From positions 275,041 through 339,040 of the forward strand of contig NZ_JAMTCO010000002.1 of assembly GCF_024171925.1 (NCBI RefSeq): a DNA stretch of 64,000 nucleotides, in the 5' to 3' direction. The DNA is from Actinokineospora diospyrosa. GTDB taxonomy: Bacteria > Actinomycetota > Actinomycetes > Mycobacteriales > Pseudonocardiaceae. How positions within the stretch are numbered: position 1 is the first letter of the stretch; each line of letters starts with the position of its first letter. This document shows positions 1 through 8,784 of the stretch, piece by piece. Made by a program: the position numbers and the translations under genes. Below the pieces are notes generated by a model, which saw nothing but the letters and a program-made list of their open reading frames with translations, did not search any database and was not told where the DNA came from.

Positions 1-280
1 TCCGCTCCCGGTCACGCAGCGGCGGATTCTCGACAGGGATTGGTCTAGCGCCCCCGGCCGGTACGTGAGCGTGCCTCAGCACCGGGTGGCGCCGACTGCG
101 CCAAAGGTGTCGCCACGGGAACTACTGAGGGTGACACCGCAGGTCAGGGCCTACGTCGGGGACCGTGCCCGTCATCTCCCGGTCATCTCCGAGCGCACCG
201 GGCGCCAGGCGGCCGGTGGTCGGCAGCGCCGCGCCGGGGTCGGTCGCGGCGGCGGGCAGAGCGGGAATGGTCCGAGTGCG
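1..280. other. No gene recognised at window start
   Basis: Short frames here overlap one another without a ribosome binding site and none resembles a known family. The stretch lies downstream of the stop of the minus-strand gene at 281-1075, so it may hold that gene's terminator or the end of a gene outside the window. I see no convincing hairpin. Confidence 0.4.
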
Positions 281-1075
281 TCAGTGCTTGTCGGCGTGGT
301 CGGAGAAGACCCGCACGGCCTCGTCCACCGCGGCGAGCCGGGCAATGCGCACCGCGTCGAACAGCGGGCGCAGCGCGTCGGCGCGCCTGCGGGCCGAGGA
401 GGACGACAGCGCCCCACCCGGGGAGTCCTCGGCGGCCAGGTCCAGGATCGCCGACACCTCGTTCGCCCGCTGCAGCACCCGCAGCGCCCGCGGCGGGGTG
501 CCCTCCGGCCACGGCGCCGCCGAGCGGTGCGCGACCCGGGCGGTGATCTCCTCGCGGACCCCGGCGCGGTGCTTGGCCACCCCCAGCTCGGTGAGCACGC
601 CCGCGGCGACCCGCATGGCCCCGGTCAGCTCGTGCTCGGCCTCGCCGAGGGGCATGTGCTCGGCGGCGGGGGCGTCGCCGATGTCGAAGGCGGTCCAGCG
701 CAGCACACCGTCGGCGATCGGCTCGGGGACCAGGCCCAGCGGCGCGCCGTGCAGCACGACGGCCTCACCGGCGTGCAGGGCGACCCCGGCGAACTCGCTG
801 CGGCCACCGAGGCCGCGCACGTCACCGGGAACCGGCAGGACCATCCGCCCGCCGCTGACCTCGGCGCGGCGGACCGCGGCCAGCAGCCCGGCCACCTGGC
901 CGCCCGCCTGCCCGCGCACCGGGACGTCGAGGGAATCCGCGGTGGACTGGTCGACGGCGACCACGTCGTGCAGCGGGGCCCAGTGGCTGAGCGCGTCCAG
1001 CACGTCGTCTGCCGCGGCGGACCCGTTCAGCCACGCCGAAACCCACACCGCGAAGGTGGCACTCGGAGTTGACAC
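281..1075 (-). CDS. Conserved hypothetical protein, 264 aa
   Basis: The GTG-started frame has strong GC at third codon positions. I do not recognise a named domain. The protein is soluble (no signal peptide or membrane segment) and alanine-rich. Its middle contains a hydrophobic, strand-like stretch and the C-terminal half looks helical, ending in an acidic/histidine tail. It is divergent from the YcxB-like gene at 1137 with about 60 bp between them, so the two may share a promoter region. The start is the first in-frame GTG; no strong Shine-Dalgarno sequence supports it, so the N-terminus is uncertain. Confidence 0.7.
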   Translation of the reverse strand: MSTPSATFAVWVSAWLNGSAAADDVLDALSHWAPLHDVVAVDQSTADSLDVPVRGQAGGQVAGLLAAVRRAEVSGGRMVLPVPGDVRGLGGRSEFAGVALHAGEAVVLHGAPLGLVPEPIADGVLRWTAFDIGDAPAAEHMPLGEAEHELTGAMRVAAGVLTELGVAKHRAGVREEITARVAHRSAAPWPEGTPPRALRVLQRANEVSAILDLAAEDSPGGALSSSSARRRADALRPLFDAVRIARLAAVDEAVRVFSDHADKH

Positions 1076-1136
1076 GGGGACCGAGGGTACGCGACCGGTT
1101 CCCGCTGGGGCAGATCAGCTCCCTAAGCTGCCCGTC

Positions 1137-1625
1137 ATGCGCTTGAGCTGGACCCCGGAACCCGCCGACTGGGGCGACGGCACCAGCGCCGCCCTGCCCT
1201 TCGTCCGGTGGGTGCCCTGGTTCGCCGCCGCCTTCGGCCTGTTCTCCGCCGTGCTGCTGCTGACCGGCCTGACCTGGCCGGGGGTGTTCGGGCTGGTGTG
1301 CGCGGCGGGCATCGGCGCCTTCCCCGCCGTCGCCATCCGGGCCGCCTTCCGCCGCGAACCGGTGGCGGGCCACCCGGTCACCGCCGAGGTCGACGACCAC
1401 TCGCTGCGGATGATGACCACCAGCGGCAGCGCCTACAGCGACCTCACCCTGGGGGAGCTCACCGGCTGGGTGGAGACCAAGCGCAGCTTCGTGCTGCTCA
1501 CCGGCCCCGGCTCGTTCCACCCCGTCCCCGGGCGGGCCTTCGACAGCACCGAGGACATCGACCGGTTCCGCGACCTGCTCACCCGGGTGCTCGGCCCGGC
1601 AGGCGTGCCACCATCTGCGCCATGA
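1137..1625 (+). CDS. YcxB-like small membrane protein
   Basis: 162 aa. Two hydrophobic segments lie near residues 25-43 and 45-62. A soluble C-terminal domain of the YcxB/PH-like kind follows (Gly-rich turn, then strands around SFVLLTGPGSFHPVPGRAF, ending in an amphipathic helix). Proteins of this type sit at the inner membrane; their function is unknown. The ATG at 1137 places the hydrophobic pair directly after a short cytoplasmic N-terminus; a longer upstream frame exists but runs antisense through the gene at 281-1075. The stop overlaps the start of the LtrA gene (ATGA), so the two are translationally coupled. Confidence 0.65.
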   Translation: MRLSWTPEPADWGDGTSAALPFVRWVPWFAAAFGLFSAVLLLTGLTWPGVFGLVCAAGIGAFPAVAIRAAFRREPVAGHPVTAEVDDHSLRMMTTSGSAYSDLTLGELTGWVETKRSFVLLTGPGSFHPVPGRAFDSTEDIDRFRDLLTRVLGPAGVPPSAP

Positions 1626-2857
1626 GCAAGCCGCACCGGACCAGGCTGCAGCGGGTCGGCGAGTCGTCGACGGCCACCACCCTGGAGCTGTTCTTCGACC
1701 TCGTCTTCGTGTTCGCGCTGACCCAGGTGACCGCGCTGATGGCCGAGAACCCGACCTGGCTCGGCCTGCTGCGCGGCTCGCTCGTGCTCGCCGTGGTGTG
1801 GTGGTGCTGGGTCGGCTACTCGTGGCTGTCGAACCTGGTCAAGGCCGACGAGGGGACCGCGCGCACGGCGATGCTGGGCGCGATGGCGGCCATGTTCCTC
1901 ATCGCGCTGGCCATCCCCGAGGCCTTCCACGACCTGCCCGGCGGGTTGTCCGGACCGGTCGTGTTCGCCCTGTGCTACCTGCTGGTGCGCGCGGTGCACC
2001 TGCTGCTGTTCTGGATCGGCGCCGCGGGGGACCCCGGCTTGCGCAGGCAGCTGCTGCGGTTCACCCCGACCGTGCTCGGCGGCACGCTGTTGCTGCTGCT
2101 CGCCGCGCAGACCAGCGGCGCCGCGCAGATCGGGCTGTGGGTCGCCGCGATCGCCGCCGACTACGGCGGCACCTTCGCCATCGGTGCCTCCGGCTGGCGG
2201 CTGAACTCGGCCAAGCACTTCGCCGAGCGGCACGGCCTGATCGTCATCATCGCCCTGGGCGAGTCGATCGTGGCCATCGGCGTCGGGGTGAACGAGCTCG
2301 CCATCTCCTGGCCGATCATCGTCGCCGCGGTCCTGGGGCTGACCGTGGCCGCCTGCCTGTGGTGGGCCTACTTCGACACGCACGCGATCATCGCCGAACG
2401 CGCGCTGGCGAAGGCGACCGGGGTGGAGCGGGCGAGCATGGCCCGCTCGGCCTTCAGCTTCCTGCACCTGCCACTTGTGGTGGGGATCGTGATGTTGGCG
2501 CTGGGGCTCAAGAAGGTCCTCAACTACGTGGCGGGCGCCGACGGGCACACCGCCGCCGACCACCTCTACGGACCGCCGCTGTGGGCGCTGTTCGGCGGGA
2601 CCGCGCTGTACCTGTTCGCCCAGGCCGGGGTTTCCTGGCGGTGCGGGCGCAACCTGAAGCCGCAGCGCATCGCGGTCGCGACCGCCCTCATCGCGCTCAC
2701 CCCGCTCGTGGCCTTCCTGCCCGCGCTGGTGTCGTTGGCGGTGCTCGCCGCGGTGCTGGTCGGTCTCATCGGCTACGAGTGGGCGCACTACCGGGACGTG
2801 CGCGACGAGATCCGCCACGCCGAGCACGAACACGAAGTCGACCACGGCCAAGCCTGA
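1622..2857 (+). CDS. Low temperature requirement protein A (LtrA) family
   Basis: 411 aa, the usual length for LtrA proteins. The N-terminal signature TTLELFFDLVFVFALTQVT (about residues 19-37) is the hallmark of the family. About ten to twelve hydrophobic helices follow, including a conserved RHGLIVIIALGESIVAIG stretch. LtrA was named from a cold-sensitive Listeria mutant; the biochemical role of this integral membrane family is unknown. The ATG overlaps the stop of the YcxB-like gene by four bases. The last residues are charged (HAEHEHEVDHG). No regulator is apparent nearby. Confidence 0.9.
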   Translation: MSKPHRTRLQRVGESSTATTLELFFDLVFVFALTQVTALMAENPTWLGLLRGSLVLAVVWWCWVGYSWLSNLVKADEGTARTAMLGAMAAMFLIALAIPEAFHDLPGGLSGPVVFALCYLLVRAVHLLLFWIGAAGDPGLRRQLLRFTPTVLGGTLLLLLAAQTSGAAQIGLWVAAIAADYGGTFAIGASGWRLNSAKHFAERHGLIVIIALGESIVAIGVGVNELAISWPIIVAAVLGLTVAACLWWAYFDTHAIIAERALAKATGVERASMARSAFSFLHLPLVVGIVMLALGLKKVLNYVAGADGHTAADHLYGPPLWALFGGTALYLFAQAGVSWRCGRNLKPQRIAVATALIALTPLVAFLPALVSLAVLAAVLVGLIGYEWAHYRDVRDEIRHAEHEHEVDHGQA

Positions 2858-2951
2858 CCCGGCCCCGCACGCGATCGCGCGCACCGGTGGGGGTCCACAG
2901 CTGGAGCCGCTCCACGTCGACCTCGCGGCCGAACCTGCGTAGCGTCAAGGC

Positions 2952-4370
2952 GTGACAGTTGTGAACACGCCGGTGACCCACGCCCCCGCACACCTGCCCC
3001 GCACCGCGGGCGAACTGCGCGCGGCGGGCCACCTGCCCCAGGGTGTGAAGGCCGAGGTCCGCGCCAACCTGCTCGCCGCGTTGCGCGCCGGGCGCGACCC
3101 GTGGCCGGGCATCGTCGGCTTCGGCCAGACCGTGCTGCCGCAGTTGGAGCGCGCCCTGCTCGCCGGGCACGACATCGTGCTGCTCGGTGAGCGCGGCCAG
3201 GGCAAGACCCGGTTGGCGCGCACGATCGCGTCGCTGCTCGACGAGTGGACCCCGGTGATCGAGGGCGCTGAACTCGGCGAGCACCCGCTGGCGCCCATCT
3301 CGCCGCGCTCGATCCGACTGGCCGCCGAACTCGGCGACGACCTGCCGGTGACCTGGCGGCACCGCAGCGAGCGCTACACCGAGAAGCTGGCCACCCCGGA
3401 CACCTCCGTCGGCGACCTCATCGGCGACGTCGACCCGGTCAAGGTCGCCGAGGGCCGCACCCTCGGCGACCCGGAGACCATCCACTTCGGACTCGTCCCG
3501 CGCGCCCACCGCGGCGTCGTGGCGATCAACGAGCTGCCCGACCTCGCCGAGCGGATCCAGGTGGCGCTGCTCAACGTGATGGAGGAGCGCGACATCCAGG
3601 TCCGCGGCTACACGCTGCGGCTGCCGCTGGACGTGCTGCTGGTCGCCACCGCCAACCCGGAGGACTACACCAACCGCGGCCGGATCATCACCCCGCTCAA
3701 GGACCGCTTCGGCGCCGAGGTGCGCACGCACTACCCGCGGTCGGTCCAGGCCGAGGTGGACGTGGTGCGCCAGGAGGCCGAGCTGGTGGCCGAGGTGGGC
3801 GACCCGCTGCTGCAGGTGCTGGCCCGGTTCGTGCGCAACCTGCGCGAGTCCAGCGCCATCGACCAGCGCTCGGGGGTGTCGGCGCGCTTCGCCGTGGCCG
3901 CGGCGGAGACCGTGGCCGCCGCCGCGTTGCGCCGCTCCGCGCTGATCGACGAGGACCCCGCCGTCGCCCGCCCGATCGACCTCGACGCCGTGCCCGCGGT
4001 GCTGCGCGGCAAGCTGGAGTTCGAGTCCGGCGAGGAGGGCCGCGAGGTCGAGCACCTCACCCACCTGCTGCGCCGCGCGGTCGCCGAGACCGCGCGCGAC
4101 CGGTTCGCCGGGCTCGACCTGGGCCCGCTGGTGGACGCGGTCGTCGACGGGCACCTGGTGGCCACCGGCGAGCGGGTGCCCGGCACGCAGGTGCTGGCCG
4201 CGCTGCCCGAGTTGCCGCTGCTGCACGAGGTCGCCGCCCGGCTGGACGTGCGGGCGAGCGACCCGCCCGGCCGGATCGCCGCCGCGGTCGAGCTGGCGCT
4301 GGAGTACCTGTACCTGACCAGGAAGCTCGCCAAGGACTCCGCCGACGGGGAGGCGGTGTACGGGCCGTGA
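2952..4370 (+). CDS. MoxR/Mg-chelatase-type AAA+ ATPase
   Basis: 472 aa. Walker A is GERGQGKT (residues 79-86); the Walker B-like segment VVAINELPDL lies near 187-196, followed by sensor residues in LLVATANPEDY. The architecture matches the ChlI/MoxR clade of AAA+ proteins, which act as chaperone-like remodelling ATPases together with VWA-domain partners. The partner is encoded immediately downstream with a 4-bp GTGA overlap. The pair resembles the mycobacterial Rv0958/Rv0959 arrangement (from memory). A true magnesium chelatase role is unlikely because no bacteriochlorophyll genes are present. The GTG at 2952 is the first start after the LtrA gene. Confidence 0.88.
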   Translation: MTVVNTPVTHAPAHLPRTAGELRAAGHLPQGVKAEVRANLLAALRAGRDPWPGIVGFGQTVLPQLERALLAGHDIVLLGERGQGKTRLARTIASLLDEWTPVIEGAELGEHPLAPISPRSIRLAAELGDDLPVTWRHRSERYTEKLATPDTSVGDLIGDVDPVKVAEGRTLGDPETIHFGLVPRAHRGVVAINELPDLAERIQVALLNVMEERDIQVRGYTLRLPLDVLLVATANPEDYTNRGRIITPLKDRFGAEVRTHYPRSVQAEVDVVRQEAELVAEVGDPLLQVLARFVRNLRESSAIDQRSGVSARFAVAAAETVAAAALRRSALIDEDPAVARPIDLDAVPAVLRGKLEFESGEEGREVEHLTHLLRRAVAETARDRFAGLDLGPLVDAVVDGHLVATGERVPGTQVLAALPELPLLHEVAARLDVRASDPPGRIAAAVELALEYLYLTRKLAKDSADGEAVYGP

Positions 4371-6304
4371 GCTACCGCTACGGGCCCTGGCGCGAGGGCC
4401 CCGACCCGCTCGCGCCCCCGGTCGACCTGCGCGCCGCCCTGGACGCCCTCGGCCGCGACATCATGGAGGGCTCCTCGCCCAGCGCGGCGCTGCGCGAACT
4501 GCTGCGCCGGGGCGCGGGCGACACGGCCGGGCTCGACGAGCTGACCCGCAGGCTCTGGGAGCGGCGCGCGCGCATCCAACGCCGCCACCGCCTCGACGGC
4601 ACCCTCAGCGAGGTCCGGCAGTTGCTCGAGCGGGCGCTGGAGGCCGAACGCGCCGAACTGTTCCCCGACCCCGACGACGACGCCCGCTTCCGCGAAGCGC
4701 AACTCGACGCGCTCCCCTCCGGAACGGCGGCCGCCGTCGCCGAACTCGCCGACTACGACTGGCGCTCGGAGCAGGCCAGGGCCGCTTACGCCGAGATCCG
4801 CGACAAGCTCGGCCAGCAGCTGATGGAGTCGCGGTTCCAGGGCATGAAGGAGGCGCTGAGCCAGGTGCGGCCGGAGGACTCCGACCGCATCCGCGCGATG
4901 ATGGCCGACCTCAACACCCTGCTCCTGGCCCACCTGCGCGGCGATGACACCGACGCCCAGTTCGCCCAGTTCATGCGCGAGCACGGCGAGTTCTTCCCCG
5001 AGAACCCCAGCACGGTCGAGGACCTGATCGACGCGCTCGCCGCCCGCGCGGCCGCGGCGCAGCGGATGATGAACTCGATGAGCGCCCAGCAGCGCCAAGA
5101 ACTCGGCGACCTGATGGCCAACGCCTTCGGAGACCCGAGGTTGGCCGAGCAGATCGCGACCCTCGACGCGAACCTGCGCGCCCTGCGCCCCGGCGAGGAC
5201 TGGACCTCCTCGGCCCGCTTCCGCGGTCAGAACCCCCTCGGCCTCGGCGAGGGCGCCCAGGCGATGGCCGACCTGGCGGAGCTGGACGCGCTGGCCGAGC
5301 AGCTCGGCCAGTCCTACCCCGGTGCCCGCCTGGAGGACATCGATCTGGAAACCCTGCAACGCCAACTCGGCGACGAAGCGGGCGTCGACGCCCGTAGACT
5401 GTCCGAATTGGAGCGTGAACTGCGCAACCAGGGCCTGCTGGACCGCGCCCCGGACGGCTCGCTCACGTTGTCCCCCAAGGCGATGCGCCGCCTGGGCGAG
5501 ACCGCCCTCGCGGACGTCCTCGGCGGCCTGCGCGGCCGCCAAGGCGAACGCGAGACCTCGCACGCGGGCGCCTCGGGCGAACTGACCGGCGCTACCCGCG
5601 CCTGGACCTTCGGCGCCACCGAACCCTGGGACGTGGCCCGCACGGTCCGCAACGCCGTCCTCCGCACCCTCTCCGTGAACGGTGACAAAGTCCGCCTCGA
5701 CGTCACCGACGTGGAGGTGTCCGAGACCGAACAACGCACCCGCGCCGCCGTCGCCCTGTGCGTGGACACCTCGTGGTCCATGGTCCAGGACGGCCGCTGG
5801 GTCCCGATGAAGCGAACCGCACTGGCGCTGCACCACCTGGTGAGCACGAGGTTCCGCTCCGACGAACTGGAACTGATCACGTTCGGCCGCCACGCGTCCA
5901 CTGTGGACATAGCGGGGTTGACGGCGCTGGAGGGGGTGTGGGAGCAGGGGACGAACCTGCACCACGCACTGCTACTCGCCGGCCGGCACCTGCGGCGCAA
6001 CCCGGACGCGCGACCGGTTGTGCTGATCGTGACGGACGGGGAACCTACGGCACATCTGGAGCCGGACGGCGAGGCGGTGTTCCGCTACCCGACCACGGCC
6101 GAGACGTTGCGCAAGACGCTGGCCGAGGTGGATTCGTTGGCGAAGCTAGGGGCTTCGGTGACGGTGTTCATGCTGGGGGAAGACCCGAGCCTGGCGGCGT
6201 TCGTGGACGTGATCGCGCGTAGAGGTGGGGGACGGGTGGTGGCGCCGGATCTGGACGGACTGGGAAGCGCTGTAGTGAGCGATTACCTGCGGCGGCGGGG
6301 GTGA
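4367..6304 (+). CDS. VWA-domain protein, partner of MoxR ATPase
   Basis: 645 aa. The N-terminal two thirds are helical and charged, with many Asp/Glu/Arg-rich segments and no membrane helix. The C-terminal von Willebrand A domain begins near residue 460 and shows the MIDAS motif DTSWS (467-471), followed by the conserved Thr and Asp positions (GTNLHHAL; VTDGEP). MoxR ATPases typically act on or with such metal-binding VWA proteins. Translation is coupled to the ATPase gene (GTGA overlap). The last ~130 codons use visibly more A/T at third positions than the rest, and the gene ends directly beside composite repeat A. Confidence 0.88.
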   Translation: MSYRYGPWREGPDPLAPPVDLRAALDALGRDIMEGSSPSAALRELLRRGAGDTAGLDELTRRLWERRARIQRRHRLDGTLSEVRQLLERALEAERAELFPDPDDDARFREAQLDALPSGTAAAVAELADYDWRSEQARAAYAEIRDKLGQQLMESRFQGMKEALSQVRPEDSDRIRAMMADLNTLLLAHLRGDDTDAQFAQFMREHGEFFPENPSTVEDLIDALAARAAAAQRMMNSMSAQQRQELGDLMANAFGDPRLAEQIATLDANLRALRPGEDWTSSARFRGQNPLGLGEGAQAMADLAELDALAEQLGQSYPGARLEDIDLETLQRQLGDEAGVDARRLSELERELRNQGLLDRAPDGSLTLSPKAMRRLGETALADVLGGLRGRQGERETSHAGASGELTGATRAWTFGATEPWDVARTVRNAVLRTLSVNGDKVRLDVTDVEVSETEQRTRAAVALCVDTSWSMVQDGRWVPMKRTALALHHLVSTRFRSDELELITFGRHASTVDIAGLTALEGVWEQGTNLHHALLLAGRHLRRNPDARPVVLIVTDGEPTAHLEPDGEAVFRYPTTAETLRKTLAEVDSLAKLGASVTVFMLGEDPSLAAFVDVIARRGGGRVVAPDLDGLGSAVVSDYLRRRG

Positions 6305-6380
6305 TGGTGGTGCTTGCCGCTGGGGGTTTTTGGCTCGGGTGAGCTGGGGCGCGGTGGTGGGATCTCCTGCTGCGGTGGTG

Positions 6381-6620
6381 GTTGTCCACAACGGCTCTGA
6401 CTGTCCACAGGCTGCTGGTTGGTGCTCCCGTTGTGTCGGGCTTCCTCGGTAGGCTGTATATCGGGGGCTCTTGATTCGGATGATCTTGTGGCGGTAGTTG
6501 GTTGTCCACAACGCCTTCTGGTGTCCACAGGGCGTTGTTCGCTGCTCCCGTTGTGTCGGTGCGTCTCGGTAGGCTGTGTATTTGGGGGCTTTCGATCAGG
6601 TTGATCTTGGCGTAGTTCGG
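6381..6620 (+). repeat. Two tandem 120-bp units with DnaA-box pairs (A1, A2)
   Basis: Two direct copies, 6381-6500 and 6501-6620, with a period of exactly 120 bp. Each begins with TTGTCCACA (6382, 6502), has a second TGTCCACA box whose 9-mer starts 19 bp later (6401, 6521), and then carries a conserved TAGGCTGTATATCGGGGGCT-type block and a GATNNTGATCTTG-type block. TTGTCCACA is the known actinobacterial DnaA box. The units lie right after the VWA gene and are not coding by my reading. Confidence 0.8.
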
Positions 6621-6679
6621 GGTTGGGAGTGCGTCGCAAGGGATTCGGGCCTCCGCCTTCGGCTCCGGTGGACGGCCTC

Positions 6680-6737
6680 GTCGCCTGGCGGCGACCTCGG
6701 CGACCCGGGATCGGACGCCTCGTTGCCTGGCGGCAAC
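6680..6737 (+). repeat. Two mini-hairpins GTYGCC-TGGC-GGCRAC
   Basis: Stem GTCGCC/GGCGAC at 6680-6695 and GTTGCC/GGCAAC at 6722-6737, both with a TGGC loop. They are part of composite repeat A. The C-to-T change on one arm is matched by G-to-A on the other, so the pairing is conserved. The same elements occur inverted in composite C. Confidence 0.6.
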
Positions 6738-6770
6738 CTCGGGCCCGATCCGCGATTTTCGAGCTTTGCT

Positions 6771-6908
6771 CGATGCGGTGGACCTGTTTTGCGCGGGGCC
6801 CCTACGACACCCGACGCAGAACCGCAAAGCAGGGGCCCAAAAGCAGGCCCTGCCGCGCGGAAACGCTACGGGTGCCGTCCCCCCACACAAAACAGGTCCA
6901 CCCCATCG
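6771..6908. repeat. 138-bp near-palindromic element, copy A
   Basis: The outer 21-base arms (6771-6791 and 6888-6908) share the core GGTGGACCTGTTTTG and pair at 20 of 21 positions. Inside, CCGCAAAGCAGGGGCCC and its imperfect complement around 6825-6860 continue the inverted symmetry, so the whole element could fold into one long hairpin. Related copies lie at 11673-11810 and 28423-28561. Confidence 0.75.
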
Positions 6909-6914
6909 AGCATT

Positions 6915-7160
6915 TGGCACCAGCGAGTCCGACTGTCCAGGTGCTGGGTAGGTGGGTTGGGGCGGACCTGACGGGGGGCCAGTTGGCCCCGGCGGGTCCG
7001 AGTGTCCAGGTGCTGGGTCGGCAGGGCCGACGAGAGCGGGCTGGGATGGCACCGCCAGGTCCGAGTGTCCAGGTGCTGAGTAGGTGGGGTGGGGCGGACC
7101 CGACGGCAGCTGGGATGGCATCGCCGGGTCCGAGTGTGCAGAGGGCTGGGTTGGTGGGCT
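6915..7160 (+). repeat. Tandem 63/69-bp GTCCGAGTGTCCAGG repeats, array A
   Basis: Four imperfect copies with GTCC anchors at about 6927, 6996, 7059 and 7128 (steps 69, 63, 69). Each has a GGCACC-like lead, the core GTCCGAGTGTCCAGG and a GGGGCGGACCTGACGG-like tail in the longer copies. The array continues more degenerately after 7290. Confidence 0.7.
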
Positions 7161-7169
7161 GGCGGGTGG

Positions 7170-7290
7170 GTTGTCCACAACGTGTTCTGTTGTCCACAGG
7201 CCCTGATCGCTGGCGCGGTTCTGTCGGGATCTCTCAATAGGCTGTATATCGGGGGCTCTTGCGGCAGATGATCTTGCGCGGGATGGGGTG
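7170..7290 (+). repeat. DnaA-box pair unit A3
   Basis: TTGTCCACA at 7171-7179 and again at 7190-7198 (start-to-start 19 bp), followed by AATAGGCTGTATATCGGGGG and CGGCAGATGATCTTGCGCGG. It is almost identical to the inverted unit at 28052-28171 (about 8 differences over ~119 bp by eye). Confidence 0.8.
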
Positions 7291-7508
7291 GAGCCAGCGA
7301 TTTCCAGTGTCCGGGTGCTGGGCTGGCGCCGCCGGGTCCGAGCGTGGATGGGCTGCTTTGGTGGGGGGCGGACCTGGCGGAAGTCCAGTTGGTATCGCTG
7401 GGGCTGAGTGTTCAGTGGTCGGCTGGGTGGATTGGGCTGGGGCTGGGTGGCACCGCTGGTCTGGGGTGTCGAGTGGTCTGCGGTGTGGGTTGGCGCCGCT
7501 TGGGGGGG
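7291..7508 (+). repeat. Degenerate tail of composite repeat A
   Basis: G-rich sequence with scattered remnants of the GTCCGAG/TGTCC repeat and GGGGGGCGGACCTGGCGG. No gene is seen. It abuts the stop of the minus-strand gene at 7509. Confidence 0.5.
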
Positions 7509-8285
7509 CTAGGCCAGGGCGGAGCCGATGGGGCCTAGGGACTCGAGTACGCCGAGGGCTTGGGCGACGTCTGATAGGTGGTGGCGTTGTGTGGGGGGTA
7601 GGTCTCGGAGGGCGGTTGCCAGGCGGGATTGGCTGGGGTGGTCCAGGTGGGTTAGGAGGGGGAGTAGGTCGTCGATGAGAGCGGTGGAGGCGATTGTTGT
7701 GGCCACGGCCGGGAGGCGGGTGTCCGGGATCAGGGCGAACAAGTCTGGTAGGCGGGCGGGGTTGTCCGTGTAGATGGCGGTGTGGAGGAGGGACTCCTCG
7801 TCCAGGGAGGTGACCAAGGCGCGCAGGGTGGGCGCGGGTAGGTCGCCGACGAAGCGGCCCATGGTTATGTGGTCTTGGCGGTTGGCTAGTTCGGTGCCTA
7901 CCTGGATGACCTTGTCCACGGGGAGGACCGCCAGTACCGGGGCGATTCGGCGGGGGTCCAGTTCGGCGGCTACGTCGGCTAGGAAGGTCACCGGTAGGCG
8001 GGATACGAGGTCTATCGCGCGGGTGGGGTCCAGGGCGCTTGCGACACGGGCGCTGAGCAGGGGGCCGAAGGTGCGTTGCGCGATGGCGGCCGTCAGGGCG
8101 GCGGGGACCAGGCGGCTGGCTAGGGCTATGCGGTCGAAGAGGGCTTTGTTTCCTCCGAAGAGGACTTCCGTCGCCCTGGTGCGGATGGCGCGGATGTCCT
8201 CCGCGGACAGTCCCACCAGGTAGTCGAAGCGGGACACCGGTTCGCCGAGGAGGCGGGCCAGTTTGGCGATCTCGGGGCGGCTCAT
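7509..8285 (-). CDS. Helical-repeat protein, function unknown
   Basis: 258 aa from the ATG at 8285. The sequence is almost entirely predicted helix with repeating leucine/alanine patterns and short repeats of the kind LPVDKVIQVG / LPAPTLRALV, reminiscent of an alpha-solenoid similar to the MgtE N-domain; I cannot name a family with certainty. No signal peptide or membrane segment is seen. The start overlaps the stop of the upstream small gene (ATGA), so the two form one operon, divergent from the TIR genes. Third-position GC falls towards the C-terminus next to repeat A. A longer in-frame extension to 8561 is rejected because it runs antisense through the partner gene. Confidence 0.7.
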   Translation of the reverse strand: MSRPEIAKLARLLGEPVSRFDYLVGLSAEDIRAIRTRATEVLFGGNKALFDRIALASRLVPAALTAAIAQRTFGPLLSARVASALDPTRAIDLVSRLPVTFLADVAAELDPRRIAPVLAVLPVDKVIQVGTELANRQDHITMGRFVGDLPAPTLRALVTSLDEESLLHTAIYTDNPARLPDLFALIPDTRLPAVATTIASTALIDDLLPLLTHLDHPSQSRLATALRDLPPTQRHHLSDVAQALGVLESLGPIGSALA

Positions 8286-8500
8286 AGGCCGATCGCCTTG
8301 CGGACCAGGGGGCGCAGGACGCGGGGGAGTTGGGCCAGCGAGTCCTCGGTCGCCGACACCAGGTGCTCGCCCTGGCGGCGGCGGGCGGTGCGCATCGCGT
8401 CGGCCAGGTCGAGGGCGGCGTCGGCGGGGAGGGCCTCCACCGCGGCGGGCAGGGGGCCGCGGAACTGCGCTCGCAGGGCGGCTCGGGGTTCGTCCGGCAC
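8282..8500 (-). CDS. Small helical protein upstream of the solenoid protein
   Basis: 72 aa from the GTG at 8500; an alternative start at 8566-8569 adds ~22 residues of poor coding quality (low third-position GC). The protein is alanine/arginine-rich and helical, e.g. ALDLADAMRTARRRQGEHL, with no membrane segment. Its stop overlaps the start of the 258-aa gene, implying coupled synthesis and possibly a complex. I recognise no family. The ~280 bp between this start and the TIR gene at 8785 must hold divergent promoters. Confidence 0.5.
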   Translation of the reverse strand: MPDEPRAALRAQFRGPLPAAVEALPADAALDLADAMRTARRRQGEHLVSATEDSLAQLPRVLRPLVRKAIGL

Positions 8501-8784
8501 AGTCGACCAGCCTGCCCGGGTGCGCGGGATCGGCCAAGTCGAACACGCAGGGTGAGTGCATCCCATCACATCGCGATGGCTGGACCGGTCAACCCCGGAC
8601 CGCTTACAAGATCATCGGGTGACTCACCGACGAACCGGGGTCACTGCCTCCGGCCTGCGATCTTTCCGGTACTCCTGGCTACCGCGGGCCCCGCGCCAGG
8701 GCCATTGGTCCCTGTCGTTGGCTCGATCCCCCACATAACGTGCGTGCACCCAAGAATTACTGCCTGTGAACGTGAGACGTGAGG

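Noticed and set aside
6168-7178. Long minus-strand frame (336 codons) through composite repeat A
   Set aside because: It runs antisense into the VWA gene, passes through the palindrome, tandem repeats and DnaA-box units, lacks a ribosome binding site and looks like Pro/Ser/Thr/Arg-rich translation of repeats. Homologous frames in B and C do not keep the same ends.
6381-7290. Chromosomal origin (oriC)
   Set aside because: DnaA boxes are present, but dnaA, dnaN, recF, gyrB or rpmH are absent, no AT-rich unwinding region is seen, and similar units occur in three places.
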